Positions 17,948 to 27,258 of a DNA stretch of 64,000 nucleotides are shown here, piece by piece. This DNA comes from Chryseobacterium sp. W4I1 (lineage in GTDB: Bacteria; Bacteroidota; Bacteroidia; Flavobacteriales; Weeksellaceae), in NCBI RefSeq assembly GCF_030816115.1, contig NZ_JAUSXQ010000001.1:4445001-4509000 (forward strand), written 5' to 3'. The notes below the pieces were generated by a model. That model was not told the origin of the DNA. It worked only from the letters and a program-made list of their open reading frames with translations, and did not search any database. Position 1 is the stretch's first letter, and the number at the start of each line of letters is the position of its first letter. The position numbers and the translations under genes were made by a program.

Positions 17948-20563
17948 CTAGACTGTTAATCTCGGTTTCATAAGCTTGGCAACCGTTGCTGTCCATCCTG
18001 TCTGATGAGAAGCACCAACGCCGCGGCCATTGTCTCCATGGAAATATTCAAAGAAAGTAATATAATTCTTAAAATGTTCATCATAATTAAACTTGGCATT
18101 TCCTCCGTTGAAGGGTCTCTGCCCGTTCTCATCTTTTAAAAATATTGAACAGAGTCTGCGGCTGATATTTTGTGCCACTTCATCCAGATTTTTCTTCTCG
18201 CCGCTTCCGGTTGGGAATTCCACTTTCAGGCTATTGCCATAATAAAAATGAAAACGCTGTAAACTTTCCACGATCAGGAAATTGATTGGGAACCAGATTG
18301 GGCCTCTCCAGTTGCTGTTGCCCCCGAACATCCGGCTGTCACTTTCAGCTGGAGTATAGTATACTACATTTTCTGTACCGTGAACTGAGAAAACAAAAGG
18401 AGTTTCCTCATAAATTTTAGACATCGCACGGATTCCGTAGGAACTTAAAAATTCACTCTCATCAAGCATTCGCCTTAAAACCTTAGTCAGTCTGTTCTTA
18501 CGTAAAATACTCATCAGGTGCTTTCGGCCCTGTCCTTCCTCATCCCAGTGGGAAACAAGTTTCGTAAGTTCCGGCTTATTTTTTAAAACCCAATCCATTC
18601 TTGCCTGGAAATTGGGCATTTTATCCAGTAACTTATGATCTATGATTTCCACGGCAAACATCGGGATCAGTCCTACAATACTTCTTAATTTCAAAGAAAC
18701 ACTTTCTCCGTTACCCAACTGCAAAACATCATAGAAAAAGCCATCCTCTTCATTCCATAACCCTTCTTTTCCTTCCCCTAAATTCTCCATTGCCTCTGCG
18801 ATATACAGATAATGCTCAAAAAATTTAATCGCCATATCCTCGTAAACCTGGTAATATTGAGCTAATTCCATAGCAATACGCATCATATTAAGTGCATACA
18901 TAGCCATCCAGCTGGTTCCGTCAGCCTGTTCCAGATGCTGTCCGTCTTTCAGTACCATATTACGGTCGAAAGCCCCGATATTATCAAGCCCCAGGAAGCC
19001 TCCACCAAAAATATTGTTACCGCTTTTATCTTTTCGATTGACCCACCAGGTAAAATTCAGGAGAAGTTTCTGAAAAACTTTTTCAAGAAATAAAAGATCT
19101 GGTTTACCGTTTTGTTTTTCATCAATTTTAAATACCCTGAAACAAGACCATGCATGTACCGGTGGATTCACATCGCTCAGATTCCATTCATAAGCGGGAA
19201 GCTGACCGTTCGGATGCATATACCATTCCTTCGTCAGGAGAAGAAGCTGCCCCTTTGCAAATTCAGCATCAATAATAGAAAAAGGAACACAGTGAAATGC
19301 CAGGTCCCAGGTTGCATACCACGGATATTCCCATTTATCTGGCATAGAGATAATATCCTTATTGTGAAGGTGGTTCCACTCCGTATTTCTTACATATTCA
19401 TTGAAATTTCTTGGTGCCTGATGATTAGGGTCACCTTTCAGCCATTTTCCAACGTTATAGTGATAGAACTGCTTATTCCAGAGAAGTCCAGCAAAAGCCT
19501 GTCTCTGTACATTTCTTTCATCTTCATTTGTGGTTTCATTCTGAATCTCCTGATAAAATTCGTTCGTTTCAGTAATTCTGTTATTAAAAATCTCATCAAA
19601 TCTTTCAAAAGGTTCATCAACTTCATCCGGACACAACCTGAAATCAAATGTTTTAGACTGTCCTGCACCAATAATTTCATCAATGATAAAAGAAGCCTTA
19701 GTTCCCCTTTTTTCAGGATTCACCGTATTGCTCCCGTAAATGATATGGTCATTGATTCCATCCTTAAAGTAAGTATTTCCCGGGTACGGACTTCCGTATA
19801 ATTTAGGAGTGTTGGTTTCATTTTCACAGAAAGCGCTTTTCGCTGCCAGATTTCTTGAATAAAATTTCTTAATAGAAATACTGTCATGATTTACGTCTAT
19901 ACATCCATCATAAGAAGCATTCAATTGTGCCTTGTACGAATTGTAGCCCCATTTCCAGTTATTCCTGAACCAAGCTGTAGGTGCTATGACGATCGGGGCA
20001 TCCTGTTTACTTCGGTTATGAACCGTTACCCTTGCCAGAATATCATTGTGATCGGCCTTACAGTATTCAATAAAAATATCAAAATACTCATCGTTATCAA
20101 AAATTCCGGTGTCAAAGATCTCGTATTCAGGTTCCTTTTTACTACGTCTTCCGTTTTCTGCCACAAGATCATCATATGGAAATGCATTGATAGGATATTT
20201 GTACACCATTTTCATATAGCTGTGGGTAGGTGTATTATCCAGGTAATAGAAGATCTCCTTGATATCCTCGCCATGGTTTCCCTGAGGATTGCTCAGTCCG
20301 AAGAAACGCTCTTTTATTATTTTGTCCTTTTTATTCCAAAATGAAAAGGCAAAACAGAAAATCTGCTTTACATCAGAGATGCCTGCGATCCCTTCTTCGC
20401 CCCATCTGTAGGCGTAGCTTTCTGCATTGTTGTGATTGGCGTGATGCCAGGCATTCCCGTCCGGACTGTAATCTTCCCGTACGTTTCCCCATTGCCTGTT
20501 ACTTACATAAGGACCCCAGTTTTTCCATTTTATATCTTGTAATCGCTCTTTTTCAGCACTCAT
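17948..20563 (-). CDS. Glucosidase, glycoside hydrolase family 63-like (MGH1-type)
   Basis: 871 residues with no signal peptide, so probably cytoplasmic. The N-terminal region (WKNWGPYVSNRQWGNVREDYSPDG) and the C-terminal (alpha/alpha)6 barrel with EQADGTSWMAMYALNMMRIA and GGNSNWRGPIWFPINFL are typical of the large bacterial glucosidases related to GH63. Family members hydrolyse alpha-linked glucose from oligosaccharides or glycosyl-glycerates; which substrate is used here is not readable. It is a single-gene unit. A good TTG, 20 nt, TACCTTCG promoter lies just upstream on the minus strand. Confidence 0.87.
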   Translation of the reverse strand: MSAEKERLQDIKWKNWGPYVSNRQWGNVREDYSPDGNAWHHANHNNAESYAYRWGEEGIAGISDVKQIFCFAFSFWNKKDKIIKERFFGLSNPQGNHGEDIKEIFYYLDNTPTHSYMKMVYKYPINAFPYDDLVAENGRRSKKEPEYEIFDTGIFDNDEYFDIFIEYCKADHNDILARVTVHNRSKQDAPIVIAPTAWFRNNWKWGYNSYKAQLNASYDGCIDVNHDSISIKKFYSRNLAAKSAFCENETNTPKLYGSPYPGNTYFKDGINDHIIYGSNTVNPEKRGTKASFIIDEIIGAGQSKTFDFRLCPDEVDEPFERFDEIFNNRITETNEFYQEIQNETTNEDERNVQRQAFAGLLWNKQFYHYNVGKWLKGDPNHQAPRNFNEYVRNTEWNHLHNKDIISMPDKWEYPWYATWDLAFHCVPFSIIDAEFAKGQLLLLTKEWYMHPNGQLPAYEWNLSDVNPPVHAWSCFRVFKIDEKQNGKPDLLFLEKVFQKLLLNFTWWVNRKDKSGNNIFGGGFLGLDNIGAFDRNMVLKDGQHLEQADGTSWMAMYALNMMRIAMELAQYYQVYEDMAIKFFEHYLYIAEAMENLGEGKEGLWNEEDGFFYDVLQLGNGESVSLKLRSIVGLIPMFAVEIIDHKLLDKMPNFQARMDWVLKNKPELTKLVSHWDEEGQGRKHLMSILRKNRLTKVLRRMLDESEFLSSYGIRAMSKIYEETPFVFSVHGTENVVYYTPAESDSRMFGGNSNWRGPIWFPINFLIVESLQRFHFYYGNSLKVEFPTGSGEKKNLDEVAQNISRRLCSIFLKDENGQRPFNGGNAKFNYDEHFKNYITFFEYFHGDNGRGVGASHQTGWTATVAKLMKPRLTV

Positions 20564-20582
20564 ATCTCATCATTTTTCAGTA

Positions 20583-20613
20583 CGAAGGTAGTTTTTTTGA
20601 AAAAAAATTCCAA
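20583..20613 (-). promoter_or_regulatory. Candidate promoter of the glucosidase gene
   Basis: On the minus strand TTG (20613-20611) and TACCTTCG (20590-20583, one mismatch to TAnnTTTG) are 20 nt apart, with the ATG 20 nt further on. Confidence 0.45.
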
Positions 20614-20690
20614 TTCCTTTCATCTGAATAATTCTTAATATAGCTCTGAAACACTTGTAATTGTGGGCTTTTTTAATATTAAATATTTTT

Positions 20691-20723
20691 TTTGAAAAAT
20701 TTAAAAGAAAACACCTATCTTTG
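20691..20723 (+). promoter_or_regulatory. Promoter of the methionine operon
   Basis: TTTG at 20691-20694 and TATCTTTG at 20716-20723 are 21 nt apart, a near-perfect Bacteroidota promoter. The predicted start of transcription lies about 20 nt before the riboswitch. Confidence 0.75.
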
Positions 20724-20750
20724 CAGAGCGTTCATTCAAATATTGAAAAT

Positions 20751-20854
20751 GTTATCAAGAAAGGTTGAGGGATTAGACCCTATGAAACCTTAGCAACCCT
20801 TTGTGCAAGCAAAGAAGGTGCTACGTTCTACCAAATTTATTTTGGACAGATAAC
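20751..20854 (+). ncRNA. SAM-I (S-box) riboswitch
   Basis: The S-box core is plain: AAGAAAGG, AGGG...CCCTATGAAACC, GCAACC and AAGGTGCTA in order. Helix P1 is formed by GTTATC (20751-20756) and GATAAC (20849-20854); P3 by CTTTG and CAAAG; P4 by CCAAA (20831-20835) and TTTGG (20841-20845). It heads a methionine operon, so S-adenosylmethionine should repress the genes below. Downstream alternatives (AACTT with AAGTT at 20853-20865, overlapping P1; CTGAA with TTCAG at 20858-20873; GCCA with TGGC at 20873-20887) could form the expression platform. None has a strong T-run, so control of translation of the first gene seems likelier than termination. Confidence 0.95.
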
Positions 20855-20916
20855 TTACTGAAGTTCTTTTCAGCCATTTCCTGTGGCATTTTCAATTGTA
20901 TTAAATAATAATAGAA

Positions 20917-21855
20917 TTGAAAACAGAACTAAACTATATTAATCTTTCGTATCATACTCATTCCCAAAAGGAATACTATATCCCGTTGAGCTACCAGCTC
21001 TTCGGGAAAGACCTGTTTACAGCACCCATTATACTGATCAATCACGCCCTGACCGGAAATTCAAATGTTTCCGGAGAGAAAGGATGGTGGAAACAGCTGA
21101 TTGGTGAAAATCAGATCATTGATACGACTCAATATACCGTTCTGTGTTTCAATATTCCCGGAAACGGATATGATCATTTTTTAATTGATGAATACGAAGA
21201 TTTCACCCCTTCAGATATTGCAGAAATATTCCTGAAAGGTCTCGAAGCTTTACATATCAAAAAATTATATGCCATTATTGGAGGATCTCTAGGAGGCGGG
21301 ATCGCTTGGGAGATGCTGGCCAAACAGCCACAGCTTGCAGAGATATTTATTCCTATTGCCTGCGATCTTAAGACCCACGATTGGCTTCATGCACAGTGTC
21401 TGGTTCAGAAATTTCTGCTGAACGGAAATGATGAACCCCTGCAAAAAGCCAGGATTCATGCTATGTTGTGTTATAGAACTCCTCAATCCTTAAACGATAG
21501 ATTTCAAAACAAATATCATCATCAGAACCATCGGTTAGAATCAGAAGACTGGCTTCTTTACCATGGAAATGCATTGAACGAAAGATTTAGTTTAAAATCT
21601 TATAAGCTCATGAATCATTTGCTGATGAATATCAATACTGAAGAAAATCAGCTGGAAAAGATCACTGCACGAATGCACCTGATCGCTGTAGATACAGATC
21701 TATTCTTTCCCGCCTCAGAAATCCGAATGTGCTTTGAACAGCTGAGAGAGAGAAAAGAAGAGGTTTTCTATCACGAGATACAGTCAATTCACGGGCATGA
21801 TGCCTTCTTAATGGAATACAAACAATTAAATAATATCATAAAAAATATTTTGTAG
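20917..21855 (+). CDS. metX: Homoserine O-acetyltransferase-like alpha/beta hydrolase (MetX-like)
   Basis: 312 residues. The alpha/beta hydrolase catalytic set is visible: nucleophile S124 in IGGSLGGGIAWE, an aspartate in AVDTDLFFP, and the histidine of HGHDAFLMEY. The ILINHALTGNSN motif is typical of MetX, which acylates homoserine in methionine synthesis; acetyl versus succinyl donor cannot be told. It is shorter than classical MetX (about 350-380), as in other flavobacteria as I recall. No ATG is available in frame: the TTG at 20917 is the best start, since a stop codon lies 15 nt upstream and the conserved region begins soon after. The poor start codon just below the SAM riboswitch may help translational control. 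Confidence 0.82.
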   Translation: MKTELNYINLSYHTHSQKEYYIPLSYQLFGKDLFTAPIILINHALTGNSNVSGEKGWWKQLIGENQIIDTTQYTVLCFNIPGNGYDHFLIDEYEDFTPSDIAEIFLKGLEALHIKKLYAIIGGSLGGGIAWEMLAKQPQLAEIFIPIACDLKTHDWLHAQCLVQKFLLNGNDEPLQKARIHAMLCYRTPQSLNDRFQNKYHHQNHRLESEDWLLYHGNALNERFSLKSYKLMNHLLMNINTEENQLEKITARMHLIAVDTDLFFPASEIRMCFEQLRERKEEVFYHEIQSIHGHDAFLMEYKQLNNIIKNIL

Positions 21856-21856
21856 A

Positions 21857-23395
21857 ATGAAAAATGCTAACGAAATTAAGTTTTTAAAGAACAGATCAAT
21901 TATCAAATTTGAAGGGGAAGATTTCTTAGGTGAAATCGGGATAGACGGAAGAATTTTCAAAGCGCTTACCTTGGCACGTATCAGTGTAGGAGTGATCTCC
22001 CAACAAGCAATTGAAAATGGAATCTCTATTTTGGTAAATGAAGCAGACGCCGAAAAAGCCGTAGCCTGTCTGATTGATGAATTTGTGGAAGAAAGAAGAT
22101 CAGGAAAAGTTTCACAGATTTACAGCATCAATAATGTTTCCGTACTTGGTTTTGTAGCGGAAGATTTCAATAAAGTTCTTGCCGAGCTTGCCAGAAATAA
22201 TGTTTTTCCACTTCTTTTAAACCAGGTTTCAAGTGAAAAAAGAGTCAATATTGTCGTGACTTCCTCTCAGGATGAAAAAACGAAGAATGTTATTGAATCT
22301 GAAATTTTCAAAAAGCCAAAAACCGTTCATCTGGCTATTATCGGTCATGGAAATGTAGGAAAGACTTTAATTGAACAGGTTTTACAATCTTCAGAAGAAA
22401 TCAAAAGACGTAAAAAAATAGACCTTAAAGTAGTGGCAGTAGCCAATTCAAGGAAAATTGCTTTTAATAAGAAAGGGTTTAATGCAGACTGGAGCGATGA
22501 GGTTTTAACAGCGGAACATCCATCTAATGTTCAGGAACTCATCAATTTCTCGAAAGAAAACCAGCTGGAAAACCTGATCGTAGTAGATAATACAGCAAGC
22601 AAAGATTTTGTGAAAAACTATCACGCTCTTGCTGAAAACGGTTTTGACCTTGTTTCTTCCAATAAAATTTTTAATACGCTTCCGATTGAAGAATACCGTC
22701 AACTAAGATATACGTTGAGTAAAAATAACAGACGCTATCTTTACGAAACGAATGTAGGGGCGGGACTTCCGTTAATTGATACCATCAAATTATTACACCT
22801 TTCAGGAGAAAATATTACAAGAATAAAAGGAGTGTTCTCAGGATCATTAAGCTATATCTTCAATAATTTCTCTGTAAGAAATGATAAATTCTCAACCATC
22901 ATCGGAGAGGCAATGGAAAAAGGCTTTACAGAACCCGATCCCCGTGAAGACCTGTCAGGAAATGATGTGGCCAGAAAACTTCTGATCCTTGCCAGAGAAT
23001 TAGACCTGATTAATGAATTCCAGGATATTAACATCCAGAATTTAATTCCGGAAAATCTTCTGGCAGTAGAAAAGAATGAATTTATCGCAAGACTGGATGA
23101 ACTGGATGAAGAATACCAAAGAATTAAAGAAGGTCAGGAGCCTGGACACGTACTCCGTTATGTAGGTGATCTTCACGGCGATCTTCAGAAGGATAAAGGC
23201 CAGCTCGATGTGCAACTGATTTCTGTACCGGGAAGCTCCGCATTAGGCCAGTTGAAAGGTTCAGACTCAATTTTTGAGATCTATACAGAAAGTTATGGAG
23301 AAAACCCAATTGTAATAATGGGAGCCGGAGCCGGAGCCCAGGTAACGGCAAGAGGTGTTTTCGGTGATATCTTAAGAGTAAGTGAAACAAAATAA
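21857..23395 (+). CDS. Homoserine dehydrogenase with N-terminal ACT domains (ThrA-like without aspartokinase)
   Basis: 512 residues. The first ~150 residues resemble the paired ACT regulatory domains of ThrA/MetL (VGVISQQAIENGISILVNEADAEKAV and a second, NNVSVLGFVAEDFNKVLAELA). A dinucleotide-binding motif IIGHGNVGKTL opens the dehydrogenase part, with the homoserine dehydrogenase signatures VGAGLPLIDT and GVFSGSLSYIF and the GFTEPDPREDLSGNDVARK segment. The aspartokinase catalytic domain that precedes ACT in ThrA is absent. The enzyme makes homoserine from aspartate semialdehyde for the MetX step; the gene follows metX by 1 bp. Confidence 0.92.
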   Translation: MKNANEIKFLKNRSIIKFEGEDFLGEIGIDGRIFKALTLARISVGVISQQAIENGISILVNEADAEKAVACLIDEFVEERRSGKVSQIYSINNVSVLGFVAEDFNKVLAELARNNVFPLLLNQVSSEKRVNIVVTSSQDEKTKNVIESEIFKKPKTVHLAIIGHGNVGKTLIEQVLQSSEEIKRRKKIDLKVVAVANSRKIAFNKKGFNADWSDEVLTAEHPSNVQELINFSKENQLENLIVVDNTASKDFVKNYHALAENGFDLVSSNKIFNTLPIEEYRQLRYTLSKNNRRYLYETNVGAGLPLIDTIKLLHLSGENITRIKGVFSGSLSYIFNNFSVRNDKFSTIIGEAMEKGFTEPDPREDLSGNDVARKLLILARELDLINEFQDINIQNLIPENLLAVEKNEFIARLDELDEEYQRIKEGQEPGHVLRYVGDLHGDLQKDKGQLDVQLISVPGSSALGQLKGSDSIFEIYTESYGENPIVIMGAGAGAQVTARGVFGDILRVSETK

Positions 23396-23423
23396 TTAAT
23401 GTAACAATATAACAATATAACAG

Positions 23424-23497
23424 TTTACCAATGATTATTATATCCGAGCGAAGCGAAGAATTTTATTGTTTCATTGATACCCTGTTCCATTGGTAAA
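23424..23497. repeat. Extragenic inverted repeat with GCGAAGC inside the methionine operon
   Basis: A 10-nt arm (TTTACCAATG, 23424-23433) and its complement (CATTGGTAAA, 23488-23497) enclose 54 nt containing GAGCGAAGCGAAG (23447-23459). It fills most of the spacer between the dehydrogenase and sulfhydrylase genes. The build is the same as at 10104-10177. Confidence 0.6.
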
Positions 23498-23507
23498 TTA
23501 AATATAT

Positions 23508-24668
23508 ATGGAAAATTTCGAAACCACCGCAATAAGAACTCAGACTGAAAGAACGCAGTTTGATGAACATACAACACCATTATATCTTACGTCTAGTTTT
23601 ATATTTCAGGATGCAGAAGATATGAGAGCAAGCTTTGCTGAAGAAAAGCCTAAAAACCTTTACAGCCGTTTTTCAAATCCAAATGTTACGGAGTTCACAG
23701 ATAAGATTTCGAAAATGGAAGGTGCAGAATCAGGATATGCATTTGCAACAGGGATGGCTGCCATTTATTCTACGTTTGCTGCCTTATTGGATGCCGGGGA
23801 TCATATTGTAAGCTGCCAGTCCGTTTTCGGATCTACACATACTCTGTTTACAAAGTATTTTCCAAAATGGAACATTGAAACATCCTATTTCAAAGCCGGC
23901 GATGCAGAGAATGTAGAACAATATATTAAACCCAACACTAAGATCTTGTATCTTGAAACGCCCACCAATCCAGCCATTGAAATTCTTGATCTGGAGTTTT
24001 TCGGGCAAATTGCTAAAAAGCATAACCTGATATTTATTGTAGATAACTGTTTTGCAACACCTTATCTTCAGCAGCCTATTAAATATGGTGCAGATATTGT
24101 TGTTCATTCTGCAACAAAGCTTATTGACGGTCAGGGAAGAGTTTTAGGAGGAGTAGCTGTAGGAAAAGCTGATCTGATCAGAGAAATTTATCTTTTTGCT
24201 AGAAATACAGGCCCGGCAATGTCACCATTTAACGCATGGGTACTTTCAAAAAGCCTGGAAACCTTGGCGATCCGTGTTGAAAAACATTGTGAAAATGCAT
24301 TGAAAGTAGCTGAGTTTTTAGAAAATCATCCCAATGTGGAACTTGTAAAATACCCATTCTTACCATCACACCCAAGCTATGAAATTGCCAAAAAACAAAT
24401 GAAGCTTGGGGGAAATATCGTAGCATTTGAGATTAAAGGAGGAATAGAAGGCGGAAGAAACTTCTTAGATAAAATAAAAATGTGTTCCCTTTCTGCCAAT
24501 CTTGGAGATACCAGAACTATTGTGACCCATCCTGCATCAACTACGCATTCAAAGCTTACTGACGAAGAAAGAAATGAAGTTGGGATTACAGCAGGCCTTG
24601 TGCGATGCTCAGTAGGCTTGGAATATGTAGATGATATCATCGCAGACCTGAAACAAGCTTTAGATTAA
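23508..24668 (+). CDS. O-acyl-homoserine sulfhydrylase, Cys/Met metabolism PLP enzyme (MetZ-like)
   Basis: 386 residues, full length for the family. The PLP-binding lysine is K204 in HSATKLIDGQGRVLGG, a form typical of O-succinyl/O-acetyl-homoserine sulfhydrylases rather than cystathionine synthases. Other family motifs include YSRFSNPN, GMAAIYSTFAALL and NLGDTRTIVTHPASTTHS. It would turn the product of the MetX-like enzyme directly into homocysteine, the substrate of the MetH proteins downstream. Confidence 0.92.
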   Translation: MENFETTAIRTQTERTQFDEHTTPLYLTSSFIFQDAEDMRASFAEEKPKNLYSRFSNPNVTEFTDKISKMEGAESGYAFATGMAAIYSTFAALLDAGDHIVSCQSVFGSTHTLFTKYFPKWNIETSYFKAGDAENVEQYIKPNTKILYLETPTNPAIEILDLEFFGQIAKKHNLIFIVDNCFATPYLQQPIKYGADIVVHSATKLIDGQGRVLGGVAVGKADLIREIYLFARNTGPAMSPFNAWVLSKSLETLAIRVEKHCENALKVAEFLENHPNVELVKYPFLPSHPSYEIAKKQMKLGGNIVAFEIKGGIEGGRNFLDKIKMCSLSANLGDTRTIVTHPASTTHSKLTDEERNEVGITAGLVRCSVGLEYVDDIIADLKQALD

Positions 24669-24685
24669 TTGATCATTGAAAGGTT

Positions 24686-25048
24686 ATGTACAAGAACAGA
24701 GATTATGCACAGCTGGAAGTTTGGATTGAAGGGAGGAAATTGGTTGTTTTGGTAGAAAGTTTTACCAAAAAGCATCCTAAAAAAGAATTATCTGATTTAT
24801 CTGGCCAAATCAGGAAAGCTGCTGCTTCGGTTGCTCTTAATATTGCGGAAGGAGGTAGAAAACAGAATTCGGAAGAAACATTGCAATTTATGAATAGTGC
24901 CGTAGAATCGCTGTATGAACTTGAAAATCAACTTAATTTATCCCTGGAAGAAAACTATATTTCTAAGAAGGATTTTGGGAAGGTCAATTCAAAAATTCTT
25001 TTGTGTAAAAAGTTAATCGGCGGATTTATCAATTATTATAAGAAATAG
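24686..25048 (+). CDS. Four helix bundle protein (23S rRNA intervening-sequence protein family)
   Basis: 120 residues, the usual size of the IVP family. Recognisable features are the start YAQLEVWIEGRKLV, the central SGQIRKAAASVALNIAEGGRK and the later SAVESLYELENQL. Such proteins occur inside 23S rRNA intervening sequences in some bacteria and as free genes in many Bacteroidota; their biochemical role is not established. The gene lies in the methionine operon, 17 bp after the sulfhydrylase gene and 3 bp before metH part 1, so it is presumably transcribed under SAM control. It looks like an inserted passenger gene. Confidence 0.9.
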   Translation: MYKNRDYAQLEVWIEGRKLVVLVESFTKKHPKKELSDLSGQIRKAAASVALNIAEGGRKQNSEETLQFMNSAVESLYELENQLNLSLEENYISKKDFGKVNSKILLCKKLIGGFINYYKK

Positions 25049-25051
25049 AAA

Positions 25052-26077
25052 ATGAAAAATAATATACAAAACGCTCAGTCATCGCTCAATGCTCAGCTTG
25101 AAAAAAGAATTCTCGTTCTGGATGGAGCCATGGGAACCATGCTTCAGCGTTATAAATTTGAAGAGGAAGATTACAGAGGAGAGCGTTTCAAAGACTGGGA
25201 GCATCCGGTGAAAGGAAATAATGACCTGCTTTCTCTCACACAGCCTCAGGCAATTGAGGAAGTCCATAAGAAATACCTGGAAGCAGGAGCAGACATTATA
25301 GAAACCAATACATTCTCCGGAACTACCATTGCGATGGCAGATTACCACATGGAGGAACTGGTATACGAGCTAAACTATGAGTCAGCGAAAATTGCCAGAA
25401 AAGCATGTGATGAATTTACAGCTCAGAATCCTGATAAGCCCAGATTTGTTGCAGGTTCCATAGGACCTACTAACAGAACAGCAAGCTTAAGTCCGGATGT
25501 AAACGATCCGGGATACAGAGCAATTACTTTTGAAGAATTAAGATTAGCTTACAAACAGCAATGCGAAGCTTTGCTTGATGGTGGTTCGGATATTCTTCTG
25601 GTAGAAACTATCTTTGATACCCTGAATGCAAAAGCAGCTCTTTTCGCGATTGATGAAATACAGGAGGAAAGAAATATAAAAATTCCGATCATGGTTTCCG
25701 GTACCATTACAGATGCGTCAGGAAGAACCCTGAGCGGGCAGACTGCAGAAGCATTCCTCATTTCAGTGTCACATTTAAACTTACTTAGTGTAGGTTTCAA
25801 CTGTGCATTAGGTGCTGATCAGCTTACCCCTTATCTGGAAACTTTAGCACACAATTCTGAATTCTTTGTATCAGCTTATCCCAATGCCGGTTTACCCAAT
25901 GCTTTCGGAAAATATGATGAAACGCCGGAAGATATGGCGAGACAAATCAAAGAATATGTGGAGAAAGGATTGATCAATATTATCGGCGGATGCTGTGGAA
26001 CCACACCTGATCACATCAGAGCTATTGCAGATCTGGTAGCAGAATATTCTCCAAGAAAATTGAAAAAATTTGTCTGA
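25052..26077 (+). CDS. Methionine synthase, homocysteine-binding half (split MetH, part 1)
   Basis: 341 residues corresponding to the first domain of cobalamin-dependent methionine synthase. It starts with [23 protein letters not shown] and ends with the zinc-binding [11 protein letters not shown]; the earlier cysteine of the zinc site lies in [11 protein letters not shown]. The protein stops where the pterin-binding domain would begin in one-chain MetH. The remainder is encoded at 27259-29925, so the two polypeptides must work together. The desaturase gene sits between the halves. Confidence 0.95.
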   Translation: MKNNIQNAQSSLNAQLEKRILVLDGAMGTMLQRYKFEEEDYRGERFKDWEHPVKGNNDLLSLTQPQAIEEVHKKYLEAGADIIETNTFSGTTIAMADYHMEELVYELNYESAKIARKACDEFTAQNPDKPRFVAGSIGPTNRTASLSPDVNDPGYRAITFEELRLAYKQQCEALLDGGSDILLVETIFDTLNAKAALFAIDEIQEERNIKIPIMVSGTITDASGRTLSGQTAEAFLISVSHLNLLSVGFNCALGADQLTPYLETLAHNSEFFVSAYPNAGLPNAFGKYDETPEDMARQIKEYVEKGLINIIGGCCGTTPDHIRAIADLVAEYSPRKLKKFV

Positions 26078-26160
26078 TTTAATAGATTTTTTTAATTAAA
26101 ATATGGGGTAAGTGCTTGATTATAAATGTTATCTTTAAATAAGTCACAAAATTTAACATT

Positions 26161-27252
26161 ATGGAAAAGCCAAGTTACTTGAAAAATTCAGAGGATATAA
26201 GACTTTTTAATGAACTAAGAAAAAAAGTGAATCAGCGTTTAGAGCAAATTCCTGAAAACAGGGATATTTATATACAGATCAAAGCGGTTATCCTGCCTTT
26301 GGTCTATTTTGCATTGTATTTCTTTGCTTTATTTAATGCTAACAAATCCTGGATGTATATCGGAAGCTTTGTTTTAATGGGGATTTTCTTGGTGCTGATT
26401 TATTTAAACCTGATCCATGAAGCGGCCCATAATAACATTTATAAAAGTAAAAGACTAAACTCGATGGTACTGCATATTTTTGATTTTGTAGGAGCCAATT
26501 CATACATCTGGAAAAAAAGACATATTGCCAGCCACCATGCTTATCCTAATGTAGATGGATGGGATACGGACATAGAGCAGAGTGGTGTGCTTTTGATTGT
26601 CCCTTGGGTTAAGGCAAAACGCGTTCAGAAGTTCCAGCACCTTTTCTTCTTTTTGGTATATCCTCTTTACCTGTTTAATTGGATGTTTATCCGGGATTTC
26701 AGGGACTTTTTTGATAAAGAAAGAGTGATTTTAAAGACACAGGGCTCAATTCCTGTGATTGAAAAAATAAAAATGGTGATCTACAAACTGTTCTATTTCT
26801 TTTATCAGATTGTAGTTCCTGTTCTGTTCTTTAAAGTATCTATAGGTTTGGCTTTGGGGGCTTGGGGACTTCAGGTGATTGCTGCGAGCATTTTTGCACT
26901 GTTCGTATTGTTGCCTTTACATCCGCTTCCTGACAATGCTTTTCCAAAGTTGGATACAAAAAACGGACTTCCCTTCAGCTGGCTCCGTCATCAGTTTGAG
27001 GTGACCAATGATTTAAAAGAAAATAACTGGCTGGTGAGAAATGTTTTAGGAAACTTTAATTTTCATGTGGCCCATCATCTTTTCCCGAATTATAGCTATA
27101 TGTACTATAACGAGATCACAGACGAGATTGAAAAATTTGCAGAAGAACACAACTTAGCCTATAAAAGATTTCCAATTTTTACTGCTTTAGGCAAGCATGT
27201 AGACCTGCTGCGGCAGAATGCAAACAATGCCTATTATATTTTAGAAGAATAA
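26161..27252 (+). CDS. Membrane fatty acid desaturase
   Basis: 363 residues with several membrane segments and the three histidine boxes of di-iron acyl desaturases: HEAAH (86-90), HIASHH and the late HVAHHLFP. Family knowledge: these enzymes introduce double bonds into acyl chains using oxygen. The gene is placed 83 bp after metH part 1 and 6 bp before metH part 2. It has no evident link with methionine synthesis; a weak TATCTTTA box at 26130-26137 hints at a promoter of its own. Desaturase family is firm, acyl substrate and position are not known. Confidence 0.9.
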   Translation: MEKPSYLKNSEDIRLFNELRKKVNQRLEQIPENRDIYIQIKAVILPLVYFALYFFALFNANKSWMYIGSFVLMGIFLVLIYLNLIHEAAHNNIYKSKRLNSMVLHIFDFVGANSYIWKKRHIASHHAYPNVDGWDTDIEQSGVLLIVPWVKAKRVQKFQHLFFFLVYPLYLFNWMFIRDFRDFFDKERVILKTQGSIPVIEKIKMVIYKLFYFFYQIVVPVLFFKVSIGLALGAWGLQVIAASIFALFVLLPLHPLPDNAFPKLDTKNGLPFSWLRHQFEVTNDLKENNWLVRNVLGNFNFHVAHHLFPNYSYMYYNEITDEIEKFAEEHNLAYKRFPIFTALGKHVDLLRQNANNAYYILEE

Positions 27253-27258
27253 AAATTA

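Noticed and set aside
19112..19801. A long plus-strand frame (229 codons) inside the glucosidase gene
   Set aside because: It is antisense to a well-recognised GH63-like coding region and has low-complexity, hydrophobic-mix sequence without homology features.
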